64,000 bases of DNA from Isosphaeraceae bacterium EP7 (GTDB lineage Bacteria; Planctomycetota; Planctomycetia; Isosphaerales; Isosphaeraceae). Under the pieces are notes generated by a model. That model was not told the DNA's origin. It was given only the letters and a program-made list of their open reading frames with translations, and searched no databases. Below are positions 1 to 9,249 of the stretch, one piece after another; the first letter of the stretch is position 1, and every line of letters starts with the position of its first letter. The translations under genes were made by a program, and so were the position numbers. Where the stretch lies: NCBI GenBank assembly GCA_038400315.1, contig CP151667.1, forward strand, positions 5,281,174 through 5,345,173, in the 5' to 3' direction.

Positions 1-651
1 AGAGCCGAAATAAAATCCGACGAACGACGCCAGGAGATGCTCCGGGCCGAACCGCCCGAAGTGGATCCACCTCGCGAACAGTGCGTCGGCTTGTTCCGGC
101 GGAAAGTAGGGGAACAGTCGGTTCCAGACCAAACCGACAAGTGCGACAGCCGCCGCCATCGCGCCCAGGGCCCGCACGTCCTCGAAACCCCGGTGACGCA
201 GGTGGCCCCGCTCCCTCCATCGTGTGGCCAGCCCGTTGGCGACCACGCCGATGAGGAATCCTCCGACCAGCAGTAGCGTGACCACTCCTGGGTTACGATC
301 CACCTCCGTCAATTGGCCACGCCGGTAGAGCAAGGCGGCCACCGCCGCGCAACCCGCCAGGAGCACCAATCGGATGGTCCCGCTGGGGAGCCAGAGTGGC
401 GGGGGCCCGGATTCCGGCTCCTGGCCGTGCTCGGCGCGGTGTCGGCTCGCGAAGTAGTGCCCCATGATAATGAAGAGAAGGTTGGCCAGATAATCCGGCA
501 CCTCCTGCGACGGCCTGAGCACCAGCATGCCCCAGGTCGTTGCGAAGATCATGACCGCGAGCAGCGCCCGGATGCTTCCCGATGGCAGTCCTAACGCGTG
601 GATCCGCCGCCAGTCGTCGGCGGATCGGTTTCCCTGACTTCCGTCGCCCAT
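1..651 (-). CDS. Multi-pass membrane protein of unknown function, 3' end beyond window
   Basis: The minus strand is open from an ATG at 651 to the first base of the window (217 codons) with no stop, so the gene runs off the left edge. A purine-rich GAGGGG lies 6-11 bases upstream of the ATG. The product starts with about 28 polar residues, then alternates hydrophobic stretches near residues 30-45, 52-67, 95-112, 125-145 and 165-182, which suggests about five membrane passes. A repeated phrase, LPSGSIRALL near residue 23 and LPSGTIRLVL near residue 90, hints at an internal duplication of a helical hairpin. I do not recognise the family. Neighbouring gene 1011-2009 is divergent, so it is not in the same operon. 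Confidence 0.7.
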   Translation of the reverse strand, partial: MGDGSQGNRSADDWRRIHALGLPSGSIRALLAVMIFATTWGMLVLRPSQEVPDYLANLLFIIMGHYFASRHRAEHGQEPESGPPPLWLPSGTIRLVLLAGCAAVAALLYRRGQLTEVDRNPGVVTLLLVGGFLIGVVANGLATRWRERGHLRHRGFEDVRALGAMAAAVALVGLVWNRLFPYFPPEQADALFARWIHFGRFGPEHLLASFVGFYFGS

Positions 652-1010
652 AGATTCGCCCCTCGTTCCCATCTCATCAAGGTGAGCGACCCCGCCCCTT
701 GCGCATTGCGATTCGCTCGCACCCCGGTTTTATTGAACGATGTCACATCATGGGTCGCTTGTCGCGGGCCGGGGTAATGTTCCGAACCGACGCCCCAATA
801 TTTGCGACCTCTTTCCATCTTATGGATGGAGAGGTGTCTGCTAAGCTTGATCGTGACCACTGGGGACTATCTCCGATCCCCGATGGTCGCGGTCACCTCA
901 CATTAACGCCCGAGTCCGTGTCGCATTCGCTTCGAAAGTCGATCACTTGAGTCGAGCATAGGCCTCCGCTACTCTTGCCTCTGCCTGAATTGAGAGGAAG
1001 GGGTGGTGAA
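652..1010. other. Divergent intergenic region
   Basis: This gap lies between the leftward membrane protein and the rightward toroid protein and must hold both promoters. Short open frames on both strands here lack ribosome sites and any recognisable motif. A purine-rich GAGAGGAAGGGG immediately before 1011 is the ribosome site of the next gene. Confidence 0.4.
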
Positions 1011-2009
1011 ATGACGGCGACGATCCTGATTCTGGTTACCTGCGTGTCGGCCTACCCGGCGGAGGACCGAGACTTACCGAAGCCGGAAGCCAGCCGCGCC
1101 GCCGTCGCGAAGGCTTTGCCCCTGCTCCTGAGGAGCACGGGGCAGTACCCGGAGAGCCGCGACTGCTTCTCGTGTCACCATCAGGCAGTCCCGGTCCTCG
1201 CCCTCGTGACGGCGAAGGGGCATGGCTTCGTCGTTCCGGATGGGGCAATCGAGGATCCGGTGGAGCTTACCGAGACTGACCTTCGCGGCGCAATGGACAG
1301 CTACCGCAAGGGAAACGGTCAGGGAGGCGGCGTCACCAGGGCGGGATATGCCCTGCTCACCATGGAGGTCGGCGGCAAGGCGGCCGGCGAGTTAACCGAC
1401 ACCGTGGCCGGATACTTGCTGCAGAAGGACGAATCCCGCGATCACTGGCGGGGCTCGTCGGACCGCCCGCCGTCGGAGGCGAGCGATTTCACCGCGACCT
1501 ACCTCGCCCTCCGCGCCCTGGCGGCTTACGGCAAGGAGAGCCAGAAAGATCGGATTGAAGCCCGCGTGAGCAAGGCGAGGCGATGGTTGGAAGCGACCGC
1601 TCCGAAGGACACGGAGGACCGGGTGTTCCGCCTGATGGCGATGAAAGCGGCCTCCTCTCCGGAAGAACTCATCCGGAAGGCGGCCGACGATCTGCTCGCG
1701 ACCCGGCGCGACGACGGGGGTTGGTCGCAACTCGACGGCGGCTCCTCGGACGCCTACGCGACGGGCTCGGCCCTCGTCGCACTCCAGTGGTCGGGGCGGC
1801 TGGCGACGGATAGTCCAGAATATCGGGGCGGGTTGGCATTCCTTATTGCCGACCAACGCGCGGACGGGTCGTGGTTCGTCGTCTCGCGAAGCAAGCCATT
1901 CCAACCCTACTTTGAAAGCGGGTTCCCCTATGGAAAGGATCAATTTATCTCGATGGCGGCGACCTCATGGGCGGTCACGGCGTTATCGCTTGCATGCTCG
2001 ACGAATTAA
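1011..2009 (+). CDS. Secreted squalene-hopene-cyclase-like alpha-toroid protein with CXXCHH motif
   Basis: This 332-residue protein has a short hydrophobic leader (residues 1-15) and is probably exported. A heme-type motif CFSCHHQ lies at residues 52-58. The remainder shows prenyltransferase/squalene-oxidase-type repeats: a DDGGW motif near residue 240 followed by a helix ending ATGSALVAL, and QRADGSW near residue 288. These QW-like repeats build alpha-alpha barrels in terpene cyclases and related proteins. The protein is about half the length of true squalene-hopene cyclases (about 630 residues) and I see no DXDD catalytic motif, so cyclase activity is unlikely. I chose ATG 1011 over the upstream ATG 975 because a strong AGGAAGGGG precedes it and the leader begins there. 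It stands alone between a divergent gene and the amidohydrolase. Confidence 0.75.
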   Translation: MTATILILVTCVSAYPAEDRDLPKPEASRAAVAKALPLLLRSTGQYPESRDCFSCHHQAVPVLALVTAKGHGFVVPDGAIEDPVELTETDLRGAMDSYRKGNGQGGGVTRAGYALLTMEVGGKAAGELTDTVAGYLLQKDESRDHWRGSSDRPPSEASDFTATYLALRALAAYGKESQKDRIEARVSKARRWLEATAPKDTEDRVFRLMAMKAASSPEELIRKAADDLLATRRDDGGWSQLDGGSSDAYATGSALVALQWSGRLATDSPEYRGGLAFLIADQRADGSWFVVSRSKPFQPYFESGFPYGKDQFISMAATSWAVTALSLACSTN

Positions 2010-2476
2010 TCAGGCCGTAACGTCCTTGACCGACCGATGTGGCTTGGGTGACGTAGTCTCCCTCTTCCGATGAGATTCATAAACATCGGAAATTCCTGGC
2101 AATTCGACTCTCCGTCACTGTGTCGAATGGCGCTCCGCTCAAGGCAACAAGGAGTTCGGAGAAATCACCGAGTAAGATGTAGCACGCTGGTACCGAACTC
2201 CTTGGAACCAATCGCCGCGGTCATCGATCAGCTTGCGATGGAGATTTGAAATGCGGTCTGGAGATATACACTGGATCCGAATCCGTTGAGACGCGAGGGG
2301 TCGGTGCGTTCTCCTCAAATCAACTCCCTGGTAGGCTGAGATGCCATAGTCCTGGGGGAATACAACGCCGCTCATCGGCCTTCCGCCCTCTTCTATGCGA
2401 GCGCAACGCCGGTTAACCTCGCCTCCTCTCCCGCCTTCCGGCGGACACTCGGTTTGGCGTCGATGCGAGGTAGGTC
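2010..2476 (+). other. Intergenic region without recognisable gene
   Basis: A gap of 467 bases between two rightward genes. Small open frames exist on the minus strand but show no leader, motif or ribosome site. It probably carries the promoter of the amidohydrolase. AGGTAGG at 2468-2474 is that gene's ribosome site. Confidence 0.35.
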
Positions 2477-3772
2477 ATGCGCCGCACTTTCATGTCCGTT
2501 CTGAGCATTGCCGCCCTCGGGGCCTTGGCGGGCCTAGATTCTCGGGCGCACTCGGCTGATGCTCGCGTCCTCCTCCGCCCCGATCGGGTCTACGACGGGA
2601 AGAACGAGATGCCGCACGATGGCTGGGTCGTCCTCGTACGAGGCGAACTCATCGAGGGCGTTGGAACGCCCGCCGAGGTGAGAGCGCCGGCCGACACACG
2701 AGTCATCGAACTGGCCGGAACGACCTTGATGCCGGGTCTCATCGATGCCCACACCCACGTCCTGCTCCACCCCTACGACGAGGCACCGTGGGACGACCAG
2801 GTCCTGAAGGAGCCATTGGCCCTGCGTGTCTGCCGCGCGACCAACCACCTCCGCTTGGTGCTCGACTCCGGGTTCACCACAATCCGCGACCTGGGAACCG
2901 AGGGGGCCGGCTACGCGGATGTCGGGCTAAGGAAGGCCGTCGCCGAAGGCATCGTGCCGGGGCCGAGGATGCTGGTCGCGACCCGATCGATCGTCGCCAC
3001 CGGCTGCTACGCGCCGAAGGGATTCGCCCCCGAACTGACTATCCCGCAGGGAGCCGAGGAAGCAGACGGGGGAGATTCGCTGGTACATGCCGTCCGCGAC
3101 CAGATCGGCCGAGGCGCCGACTGGGTCAAGGTCTATGCTGATTCCGCGATGGGAGGCCGGGAGGTGCGGCCGTCGTTCACCATCGAGGAGTTGAAGCGGC
3201 TCGTCGAGACGGCCTCCTCGGCCGGTGTCCCGGTGGCCGCTCACGCGATGTCTAAGGAGGGGATGCGGCGGGCGACTCTGGCGGGTGTGGAGACGATCGA
3301 GCACGGCAACGGCGGCGACGCCGAAGTGTTTGCGTTGATGGCCGAGCGAAAGGTCGCGCTCTGCCCAACTCTAGCCGCGGCTGAGGCGTTGGGCCGGTAC
3401 AACGGCTGGCGGCCGGGGACCACCCCCGAGCCGGACGACTTACGCTCGGCAAAGGCGGCGGTCCGCTCCGCGATCAAGGCTGGCGTCACCATCATTAATG
3501 GCAGCGACATGGGGGTATTCGCCCACGGCGGGGGTGTCCGCGAACTCGAACTACTCGTCAAGTGCGGGCTGACACCGTCCATGGCTCTCCGTGCGGCCAC
3601 CTCCGACGCGTCGCGGGCGCTGCACCTGGGCAACCGACTGGGGGCGGTCTCACCCGGCCTGAAGGCCGATCTGATCTCCGTCGAAGGTGACCCGACCAAG
3701 GAGATCGGGGCCCTCCGACGAGTCCGCCTGGTGATGAAGGATGGCAGGATTGTGATGGAGAAGAGGGATTGA
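2477..3772 (+). CDS. Secreted metal-dependent amidohydrolase (imidazolonepropionase-like)
   Basis: A 431-residue amidohydrolase with a signal peptide (residues 1-26). It has the complete metal-site pattern of the superfamily: HTH at 92-94, the lysine of DWVKVY (K218, the usual carboxylated bridging lysine), histidines H256 (VAAHAM) and H276 (IEHG), and D344 (GSDMG). The N-terminal strands and the C-terminal stretch ending in VMKDGRIV form the usual flanking beta domain. Homologues include exported Xaa-Pro dipeptidase-like and carnosinase-like enzymes, which cleave amide bonds of dipeptides or cyclic amides. The substrate cannot be told from sequence. AGGTAGG sits just before ATG 2477. A hairpin follows directly after the stop, so it is probably monocistronic. 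Confidence 0.85.
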   Translation: MRRTFMSVLSIAALGALAGLDSRAHSADARVLLRPDRVYDGKNEMPHDGWVVLVRGELIEGVGTPAEVRAPADTRVIELAGTTLMPGLIDAHTHVLLHPYDEAPWDDQVLKEPLALRVCRATNHLRLVLDSGFTTIRDLGTEGAGYADVGLRKAVAEGIVPGPRMLVATRSIVATGCYAPKGFAPELTIPQGAEEADGGDSLVHAVRDQIGRGADWVKVYADSAMGGREVRPSFTIEELKRLVETASSAGVPVAAHAMSKEGMRRATLAGVETIEHGNGGDAEVFALMAERKVALCPTLAAAEALGRYNGWRPGTTPEPDDLRSAKAAVRSAIKAGVTIINGSDMGVFAHGGGVRELELLVKCGLTPSMALRAATSDASRALHLGNRLGAVSPGLKADLISVEGDPTKEIGALRRVRLVMKDGRIVMEKRD

Positions 3773-3806
3773 TGACGCCAAGGCCCTCATGATTCGAGTG
3801 GCGTCA
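3773..3806 (+). terminator. Hairpin directly after the amidohydrolase stop
   Basis: TGACGCCA (3773-3780) and TGGCGTCA (3799-3806) are perfect 8-base inverted arms around an 18-base loop, starting at the base after the stop codon. There is no T-run, so this is only a candidate terminator or mRNA 3'-end stabiliser. Confidence 0.35.
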
Positions 3807-4176
3807 GGGGTACACCTGCTGGGGGCCGGAGCGAATCCGTGGAAGATGGCAGCGCGGTCCGGGCATGATCTCCATGCACGGGGCAACCTGAGCCGGTATT
3901 GTCTTATCCTTACGGATCGAGCTAGCCCTGTGCGAGCCAAGTTGAGAACGATCCGAACTGAGCCGAGGGAGTACCTGCGGAGGTCGTCATGGGAACTTTC
4001 ACCGCCTTCAGATGAGGTTCTAGGTCGGGCAACCAGGACGTCCGCACGGTTTCGGGGATACAGTGAGTGGGGCGACAGATCAATCAGGTGATGAGTCGGT
4101 ACGAGACTCTGACGACCTGGCCGCCGGTACGACCCACTCAGGAGGGGCGTCGAGGAAAGAGACGACGCCCGGGCCC
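3807..4176 (+). other. Intergenic region before the topoisomerase gene
   Basis: There is no supported gene here. The topoisomerase frame stays open upstream to a GTG at 4063, so the last 114 bases could encode a 38-residue extension. This extension is low-complexity and polar, unlike the family, and is treated as leader sequence. Confidence 0.35.
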
Positions 4177-6603
4177 ATGATCGTTGTACTCGCCGAGAAG
4201 CCGTCGGTCGCCCGCGAGTTGGCCTCGTTTCTCGGTGCCAGCTCTCGCCACGAAGGATACTTCGAAGGGCGGGGCTATCAGGTGACCTGGGCCTTGGGTC
4301 ACCTCGTCACCCTCAAGGAACCGCAGGACTACGACCCGGCGTTGAAACGCTGGTCTCTCGAGACCCTGCCGATCGTCCCCGAGAGGTTCGGTCTCAAGCC
4401 TCTAGATGAGAAGGGGTCTGGAAAGCAACTGGCGGTGGTTCGACGCCTCTTCCGCTCCTCCGACGAGCTGATTTGCGCCACCGACGCCGGCCGCGAGGGC
4501 GAGCTGATCTTCCGCTACATCCTGGAACTGACCGGCTGCGAGGCCAAGCCGGCCCGAAGGCTCTGGCTCAGCTCACTGACCACCGAGGCGATCCGAGACG
4601 CCTTCGCCCGACTGCGACCCCTGTCCGACTACAACGCGCTGTTCGCGGCGGCCCGTTGCCGGAGCGAGGCGGACTGGGTCGTCGGCCTGAATGCGACCCG
4701 ATACTACACGGTGCGCCATCGGGTTGGGGGGCTACTCTGGAGCGTGGGACGGGTTCAGACGCCGGTCCTCGCTCTGATCGTCCGACGCGACGACGAGATC
4801 CGCGCGTTCAAGCCCGAGCCATTTTGGGAGCTGCAAACTCGCCACAGATCCGTCGTCTTCAAATTCACCGGCGACCGCTTCACCAAGGAAGATCCCGCGC
4901 GTGAGCTGCTACTCCGCGTGGAGGGCCAACCACTCACAATCCTGGGCATCGATCGCAAGCCGGAGCGGGTCCCGCCGCCGCAGCTTTACGACCTGACCGA
5001 CTTGCAGCGTGACATGAACCGCCGCTTCGGCCTGTCGGCGGACGCCACACTCAAAGCGGCGCAGTCGCTTTACGAGGCCAAGCTGATCAGCTATCCGAGG
5101 ACAGACTCGCGGCACGTGGGCGCCGACATGAGGCGGAAAATCCCTGGAATTCTCGCCGACCTGCAAGCCCTGAAACCGGCCGAGATCGGCAAGCTTAACC
5201 TGGACGCCCTGCCCTTCACTGGGAGGATTGTCGACGGCTCGAAGGTGAGCGACCATCACGCGATCCTCCCTACGGGCAAACGGCCGGGCGACCTGCCGCC
5301 CGGGACGAAGAAAGTCTTCGATGCCGTCGTCAACAGGCTCATCGCCGCCTTCTATCCCGCGTGCGTGAAGGAGGTGACGACTGTCTCCGGCACGTCGGCT
5401 GAAGTCCCGTTCCGGGCGCGGGGAGTTCGGATCGTCGAGCCCGGCTGGACGGTGCTCGATCCTCGAAAAGAGGATGCCAGAAAGGCCGACGAGCCCCAGG
5501 ATATGCCCGCATTTCAGCCCGGCGAGAGCGGACCTCACGAGCCGTTCGTCAGCAGGGGCGAGACAGCTGCGCCGAAGCCCTTCACCGAGGACAGCCTGCT
5601 GGGGGCGATGGAGACGGCCGGGAGGCTGGTCGACGACGACCAGCTCCGAGAGGCGTTGAAGGAGCGGGGCCTTGGCACACCCGCGACGCGGGCGGCGATC
5701 ATCGAGACCCTACTGACGCGAGGCTACATCGCCCGCAGCGGAAAGACGTTGACGGCGACCGACCCGGGCCGATATCTCGTCGCCGTGATCAGGGATCGGG
5801 GCCTGAAATCCCCCGAATTAACGGGTGAGTGGGAGGCCAAGCTCCGGAAAATCGAGAGAGGCCAGCTCGACCCGCGCCAATTCATGTCGGAGATCGCCCG
5901 CTACACGGGCGAGATCGTCCGACCCGGCGACTCCTCGGCGATCGACCCTGCACGTCTCGGTGAGTGCCCGCGCTGCAAGCGTCCTGTGATCCAGGGCAAT
6001 CGAGGGTTCGGCTGCTCGGGATGGCGAGAGGGATGCCCGTTTGTCCTCTGGCGAGAGCACGACGGCCGTTCGCTCGATGTTGACCAGATTCGGGCCCTGT
6101 TGCAGCATCGGACACTCTCCCCCACCAACGAGTCGGGCGGGACCAGCCCGACGATCCTCCACCTTACAGATCAAGGCGAATTGACTTCGATCCCGATCCC
6201 CTCCGGCGGGCCGAGACGCACCGCAGGTAAGCCGGGTCGCCGACCTGCCGGCGTGAAGGCCGGGCCGATAGCGAAGCGTCGCAAGTCGACCGCCAGCAAG
6301 CTCGAGGATAAGCTCCCCGGGGAACCGGCAAAGGGTTTTACGCAGGGCTCCTTCGGTGCGTGTCCCATCTGCGGAGCCGAGGTTGTAGAGCAGGAGAAAT
6401 CCTACGGCTGCAGCGGATGGCGAAAGGGTTGCAAATTCGCGATCTGGAAGTCAATCGCCGGCAAGCGGATCACGGCCCGCATGGCCCAGACGCTCCTGCG
6501 ACAAGGAATGACTTCGGTCATAAAAGGATTCGTGTCGAAGTCCGGGAAGCCATTCGAGGCACGATTAAAGCTGGACGCTGGCGAGGTCCACTTTGAATTT
6601 TGA
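4177..6603 (+). CDS. topB: DNA topoisomerase III-like type IA topoisomerase
   Basis: An 808-residue type IA topoisomerase, which passes single strands through a transient 5'-phosphotyrosine break to relax or decatenate DNA. The N-terminal Toprim domain starts with MIVVLAEKPSVAREL and contains the metal-binding DAGREGE at 103-109. The catalytic tyrosine is Y306 in the motif SYPRTDS. GRVQTP near residue 190 is also typical. After the core come two C-terminal Cys-rich repeats, each with two CXXC-like pairs and GCSGWR (from about residues 594 and 725), of the kind found in the topoisomerase C-terminal repeat family. A lysine/arginine-rich linker separates them. The start was set at ATG 4177 because homologues begin at this methionine. 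A GTG at 4063 would add 38 unconserved residues. Topo I versus topo III naming is uncertain, but the overall pattern resembles TopB. Confidence 0.85.
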   Translation: MIVVLAEKPSVARELASFLGASSRHEGYFEGRGYQVTWALGHLVTLKEPQDYDPALKRWSLETLPIVPERFGLKPLDEKGSGKQLAVVRRLFRSSDELICATDAGREGELIFRYILELTGCEAKPARRLWLSSLTTEAIRDAFARLRPLSDYNALFAAARCRSEADWVVGLNATRYYTVRHRVGGLLWSVGRVQTPVLALIVRRDDEIRAFKPEPFWELQTRHRSVVFKFTGDRFTKEDPARELLLRVEGQPLTILGIDRKPERVPPPQLYDLTDLQRDMNRRFGLSADATLKAAQSLYEAKLISYPRTDSRHVGADMRRKIPGILADLQALKPAEIGKLNLDALPFTGRIVDGSKVSDHHAILPTGKRPGDLPPGTKKVFDAVVNRLIAAFYPACVKEVTTVSGTSAEVPFRARGVRIVEPGWTVLDPRKEDARKADEPQDMPAFQPGESGPHEPFVSRGETAAPKPFTEDSLLGAMETAGRLVDDDQLREALKERGLGTPATRAAIIETLLTRGYIARSGKTLTATDPGRYLVAVIRDRGLKSPELTGEWEAKLRKIERGQLDPRQFMSEIARYTGEIVRPGDSSAIDPARLGECPRCKRPVIQGNRGFGCSGWREGCPFVLWREHDGRSLDVDQIRALLQHRTLSPTNESGGTSPTILHLTDQGELTSIPIPSGGPRRTAGKPGRRPAGVKAGPIAKRRKSTASKLEDKLPGEPAKGFTQGSFGACPICGAEVVEQEKSYGCSGWRKGCKFAIWKSIAGKRITARMAQTLLRQGMTSVIKGFVSKSGKPFEARLKLDAGEVHFEF

Positions 6604-6660
6604 CCGACCTTTTTATAGTCCTTTTCTTTCGCCTAAACCAGTGGCGCGGACTGCTACTTC

Positions 6661-6898
6661 AGGATATCGTCCATAGCCAAGTTCAGCCTCGCTGCCACCC
6701 GCCCACCTCGGTCAGGGGTTGCATGGCGATGCGATCGGCACACGTCCCTGCGGAATAGTCGGGGGCATTGCACGATTGGAACCGATCGCTGCGCTTCGTC
6801 GCCCGTAGCCATGTCGAGGCGGTACGCCGGCCTCGACACTGGACCACGCCGAGAAATTGGAGACCGAGGCCTAGAGCGGCCCGACGCTTCATGGACAA
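6661..6898 (-). pseudogene. Fragment of a DDE transposase related to the IS at 26-27.5 kb
   Basis: Nucleotides 6668-6835 align by eye with 27184-27360 of the insertion sequence further right. They share ACCGATCGCT, ATGCGATCGG and a GG(T)(A/G)CGCCGGCC stretch in the same order. Read leftward, one frame gives RRTASTWLRATKRSDRF, matching RRTVTTWVRAGKRSDRF in the other copy. A second frame ends in RLNLAMDD, matching RLTLALDD, the region of the first catalytic aspartate. The homology then stops, so only the N-terminal third survives, and it is frameshifted. No terminal repeats are visible. It is a dead relic. Confidence 0.6.
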
Positions 6899-7342
6899 AG
6901 CGAGTTAAGCGAATCCAACGGCACAGAACGGGTGTCTGTATTAAGGATGACTTCAGGGGTCGCCTCCATGAGTGGCGCCTGACTGGGCAGCCTTCTTCTT
7001 CCTGATAGGCCGGTCTCCGACGACTCATCGCGACTATGGAGATGGTGGCCTCTATGGCCTCAGCCGAGCGGCGGGCACGCCTGGTGTCTCGCCTGAAAGA
7101 ACAGTATATTATACCATTTCCATAACATTTAAGATGAGCGTCAGCGGCTTGACGGTGACGCGGTCCTTGAGGACTTCGTTAATCCCGGATGCATCGAGGC
7201 GAAGCGGAGACGCAGGGAAGGGTTGCTCACCATCACCAAGCAGCGCCACGCCGGCACCTTCATCGTCGGGAGACCTCCGCGGGTCAGCAGAGCGCCTCGT
7301 GATCAGCAATCCTCCGGCCAACCTTTCAGAATCAGGTCATTA

Positions 7343-7585
7343 TTAACCCAGCGGTTCGATGCCCAGTGTGAGTTGGCCGATCTTGGACTGGAGTCGGGCC
7401 ACCAACTCGTCGCAATGGTCGAACGGGCGACTCTTCATGTCAGGGCCGTGATTGTTGAGGAAGGCGCTCCGCCATCCCGAGAGAGTGGCGGAGTTGAAGC
7501 CCAGAACGTGTGAGAGAAGATCAGGTCTTCGCCACTCCTGAAAGGGTGGGGAATGGCCTCGGCCTAGCGATTGGCTGAGAATCAT
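7343..7585 (-). pseudogene. Possible IS3-type OrfA transposase remnant
   Basis: The minus-strand frame encodes about 80 residues with a helix-turn-helix-like stretch (VLGFNSATLSGWRSAFLNN) and a C-terminal SKIGQLTLGIEPLG. This resembles the end of IS3-family OrfA proteins, where the phrase reads roughly (Y/S)xIGRLxxExxxLKKK. The usual lysine-rich end is missing and no OrfB follows. I infer a degraded IS3-like OrfA. The resemblance is judged from memory of the family only, and chance similarity is possible. Confidence 0.35.
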
Positions 7586-7769
7586 TCGCGATCTTGAGTA
7601 TCACATGGAGTGCCATTTTTGGGCTTCTGGGCACTCCTTCCAGGGTCATTATGGGACCAGAGAAAAGCTTCGGCCAAGGAATCGAGACCTCGCCATCGAT
7701 GCCCTCCTCGCGGAATTAGCATGCTCATATCCGCGTGCGATGTTCGTGGGAAAATCCAAAACCTCAAAC

Positions 7770-9194
7770 TCATCCGATCAGTTCAGCAATTGGTTTACCG
7801 TGATCCACAATCGGTGTGGGGCGTCCATTGAAGTCATTGATCAGGACTTTCGAGCCGTCAATACCCAGGTGGTGATAGATTGTCGCCAGGAAGTCGCCGG
7901 GGCTGCAGACGCGCTCGATTACGTCCTCACCCCGCTTGTCGGTGGCGCCGATGACGCGTCCGGTGGGTATGCCGCCGCCGGCCCAGAGGTTGGAGAAAGC
8001 ACGCGGCCAGTGGTCACGGCCTGGCTGTACGGTGCCCGCCGTGGCGCTCGCGTCGCCGGCGCCAGTGCTGCGGTCGTATTCGATCTTTGGAGTGCGGCCG
8101 AACTCGCCGGTGACAACAACGAGAACTCGCTTGTCCAGGCCACGCGCGTAGACATCCTCGATGAGCGCCGTCACGGCCTGATCGTAGGCCGCGGCGCGGA
8201 ATCGCATGGCATCGAAGACGTGATGATTCACCGCGTGATCGTCCCAGTTGTTGACCCTGCCGCAGAGGGGTCCGCTCAGGCTACTGGTGATGATCTCTGC
8301 GCCGGCTTCAACGAGCCGGCGGGCCAGAAGGAGTTGCTGCCCCCACCGATTTCGCCCGTATCGGTCGCGGATGCGCGGATCCTCCTCGCTCAGGTCGAAC
8401 GCCTTCCGAGTCTGCGGATTGGTCAAAAGTGTCATTGCTTGCGTTTCAAACTGATCTAGCGCACCGAGTTCACCCTCGCGGTCGAAGCTCCGCTCCAGAT
8501 TATCGATGCTCTGACGAAGGGCCACGCGATCGCCCAACCGGATCGCCTCGGCAGGATTGGCGAGGCCGATGTTGGGTACCTCGAAATTCTCTCGATTGGG
8601 GTCGTCCAGCACCGAGAAAGGTGAGTACGCATCGCCGAGATAGGCAGGCCCATTGTATTCCAATGGGGGGTTCACCCCTACGTACCTGGGGAGGGGGTTG
8701 GTGCGTTCCTGACCCTTCGAACGCAGGTAATTGGCGACTGACATCCAGTCCGGGAGCTTTGGCTTCGTTTTGTCACGTTCATCGATGTCACCCGAGAGCA
8801 TTTGCATGGATCCAGCCGGGTGGCCCGGACCCCTGTGGCTCATCGAGCGCAGGATTGTGAACTTGTCCGCGATCTGCGCGTGAAGCGGTAAGAGCTCCGT
8901 GAACTGCAAGCCGGGAACCTTCGTGTCGATCGTCTTGAACGGTCCACGGTACTCACTGCCGATATCAGGCTTGGGGTCGTAGCTATCAAGGTGCGAACAA
9001 CCGCCCGGCAGCCAGACCATGATCACCGCTGACTTTTCAGTGCTAGATGGTAGTGGGTTCGCCGCGCGTAGTTGCATCAGGCCCGGCCAACTCAGGCTTG
9101 CGAAGCCCGTCAGTCCCAGACGCATGAAGCCGCGACGACCGAAAGGACCAGGGCAAGGGGCGTTGGGTCGAGATCGGGTAGATGATGTTGACAT
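7770..9194 (-). CDS. DUF1501 protein, operon A (Tat-exported)
   Basis: A 474-residue DUF1501 protein, part of the alkaline phosphatase/sulfatase-like superfamily and hugely expanded in planctomycetes. Its biochemical role is not established. The N-terminus has a twin-arginine leader (GRRGFMRLGLTGFA, residues 18-31). Typical motifs follow: WLPGGCSHLDSYDPKP, RDRYGRN, LLARRLVEAG, a TGEFGRTP segment, GRDHWPRAFSNLWAGGG and GDFLATIYHHLGID. I chose ATG 9194. The frame is open further upstream, but that would overlap the WD40 gene and place 50 unrelated residues before the leader. It is the last gene of operon A, 55 bases after the WD40-cytochrome stop. Confidence 0.85.
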   Translation of the reverse strand: MSTSSTRSRPNAPCPGPFGRRGFMRLGLTGFASLSWPGLMQLRAANPLPSSTEKSAVIMVWLPGGCSHLDSYDPKPDIGSEYRGPFKTIDTKVPGLQFTELLPLHAQIADKFTILRSMSHRGPGHPAGSMQMLSGDIDERDKTKPKLPDWMSVANYLRSKGQERTNPLPRYVGVNPPLEYNGPAYLGDAYSPFSVLDDPNRENFEVPNIGLANPAEAIRLGDRVALRQSIDNLERSFDREGELGALDQFETQAMTLLTNPQTRKAFDLSEEDPRIRDRYGRNRWGQQLLLARRLVEAGAEIITSSLSGPLCGRVNNWDDHAVNHHVFDAMRFRAAAYDQAVTALIEDVYARGLDKRVLVVVTGEFGRTPKIEYDRSTGAGDASATAGTVQPGRDHWPRAFSNLWAGGGIPTGRVIGATDKRGEDVIERVCSPGDFLATIYHHLGIDGSKVLINDFNGRPTPIVDHGKPIAELIG

Positions 9195-9249
9195 AGGTTT
9201 ACGCCGGTAAGAGTTCGAGAAACCAACGGACCCCGGTGTTCGACGGTAC

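Larger units (their letters stand above)
6604..7769. other. Genic desert with decayed mobile-element fragments
   Basis: About 1.2 kb without an intact gene, lying between the topoisomerase and the 3' end of the DUF1501 operon. Two transposase remnants are recognisable and are listed separately at 6661-6898 and 7343-7585. The rest shows only short frames with no coding character that I can support. Confidence 0.5.

Noticed and set aside
7109-7321. Minus-strand frame following the IS3-like OrfA remnant, considered as an OrfB relic
   Set aside because: None of the three leftward frames shows the catalytic DDE blocks or the usual OrfB N-terminus.
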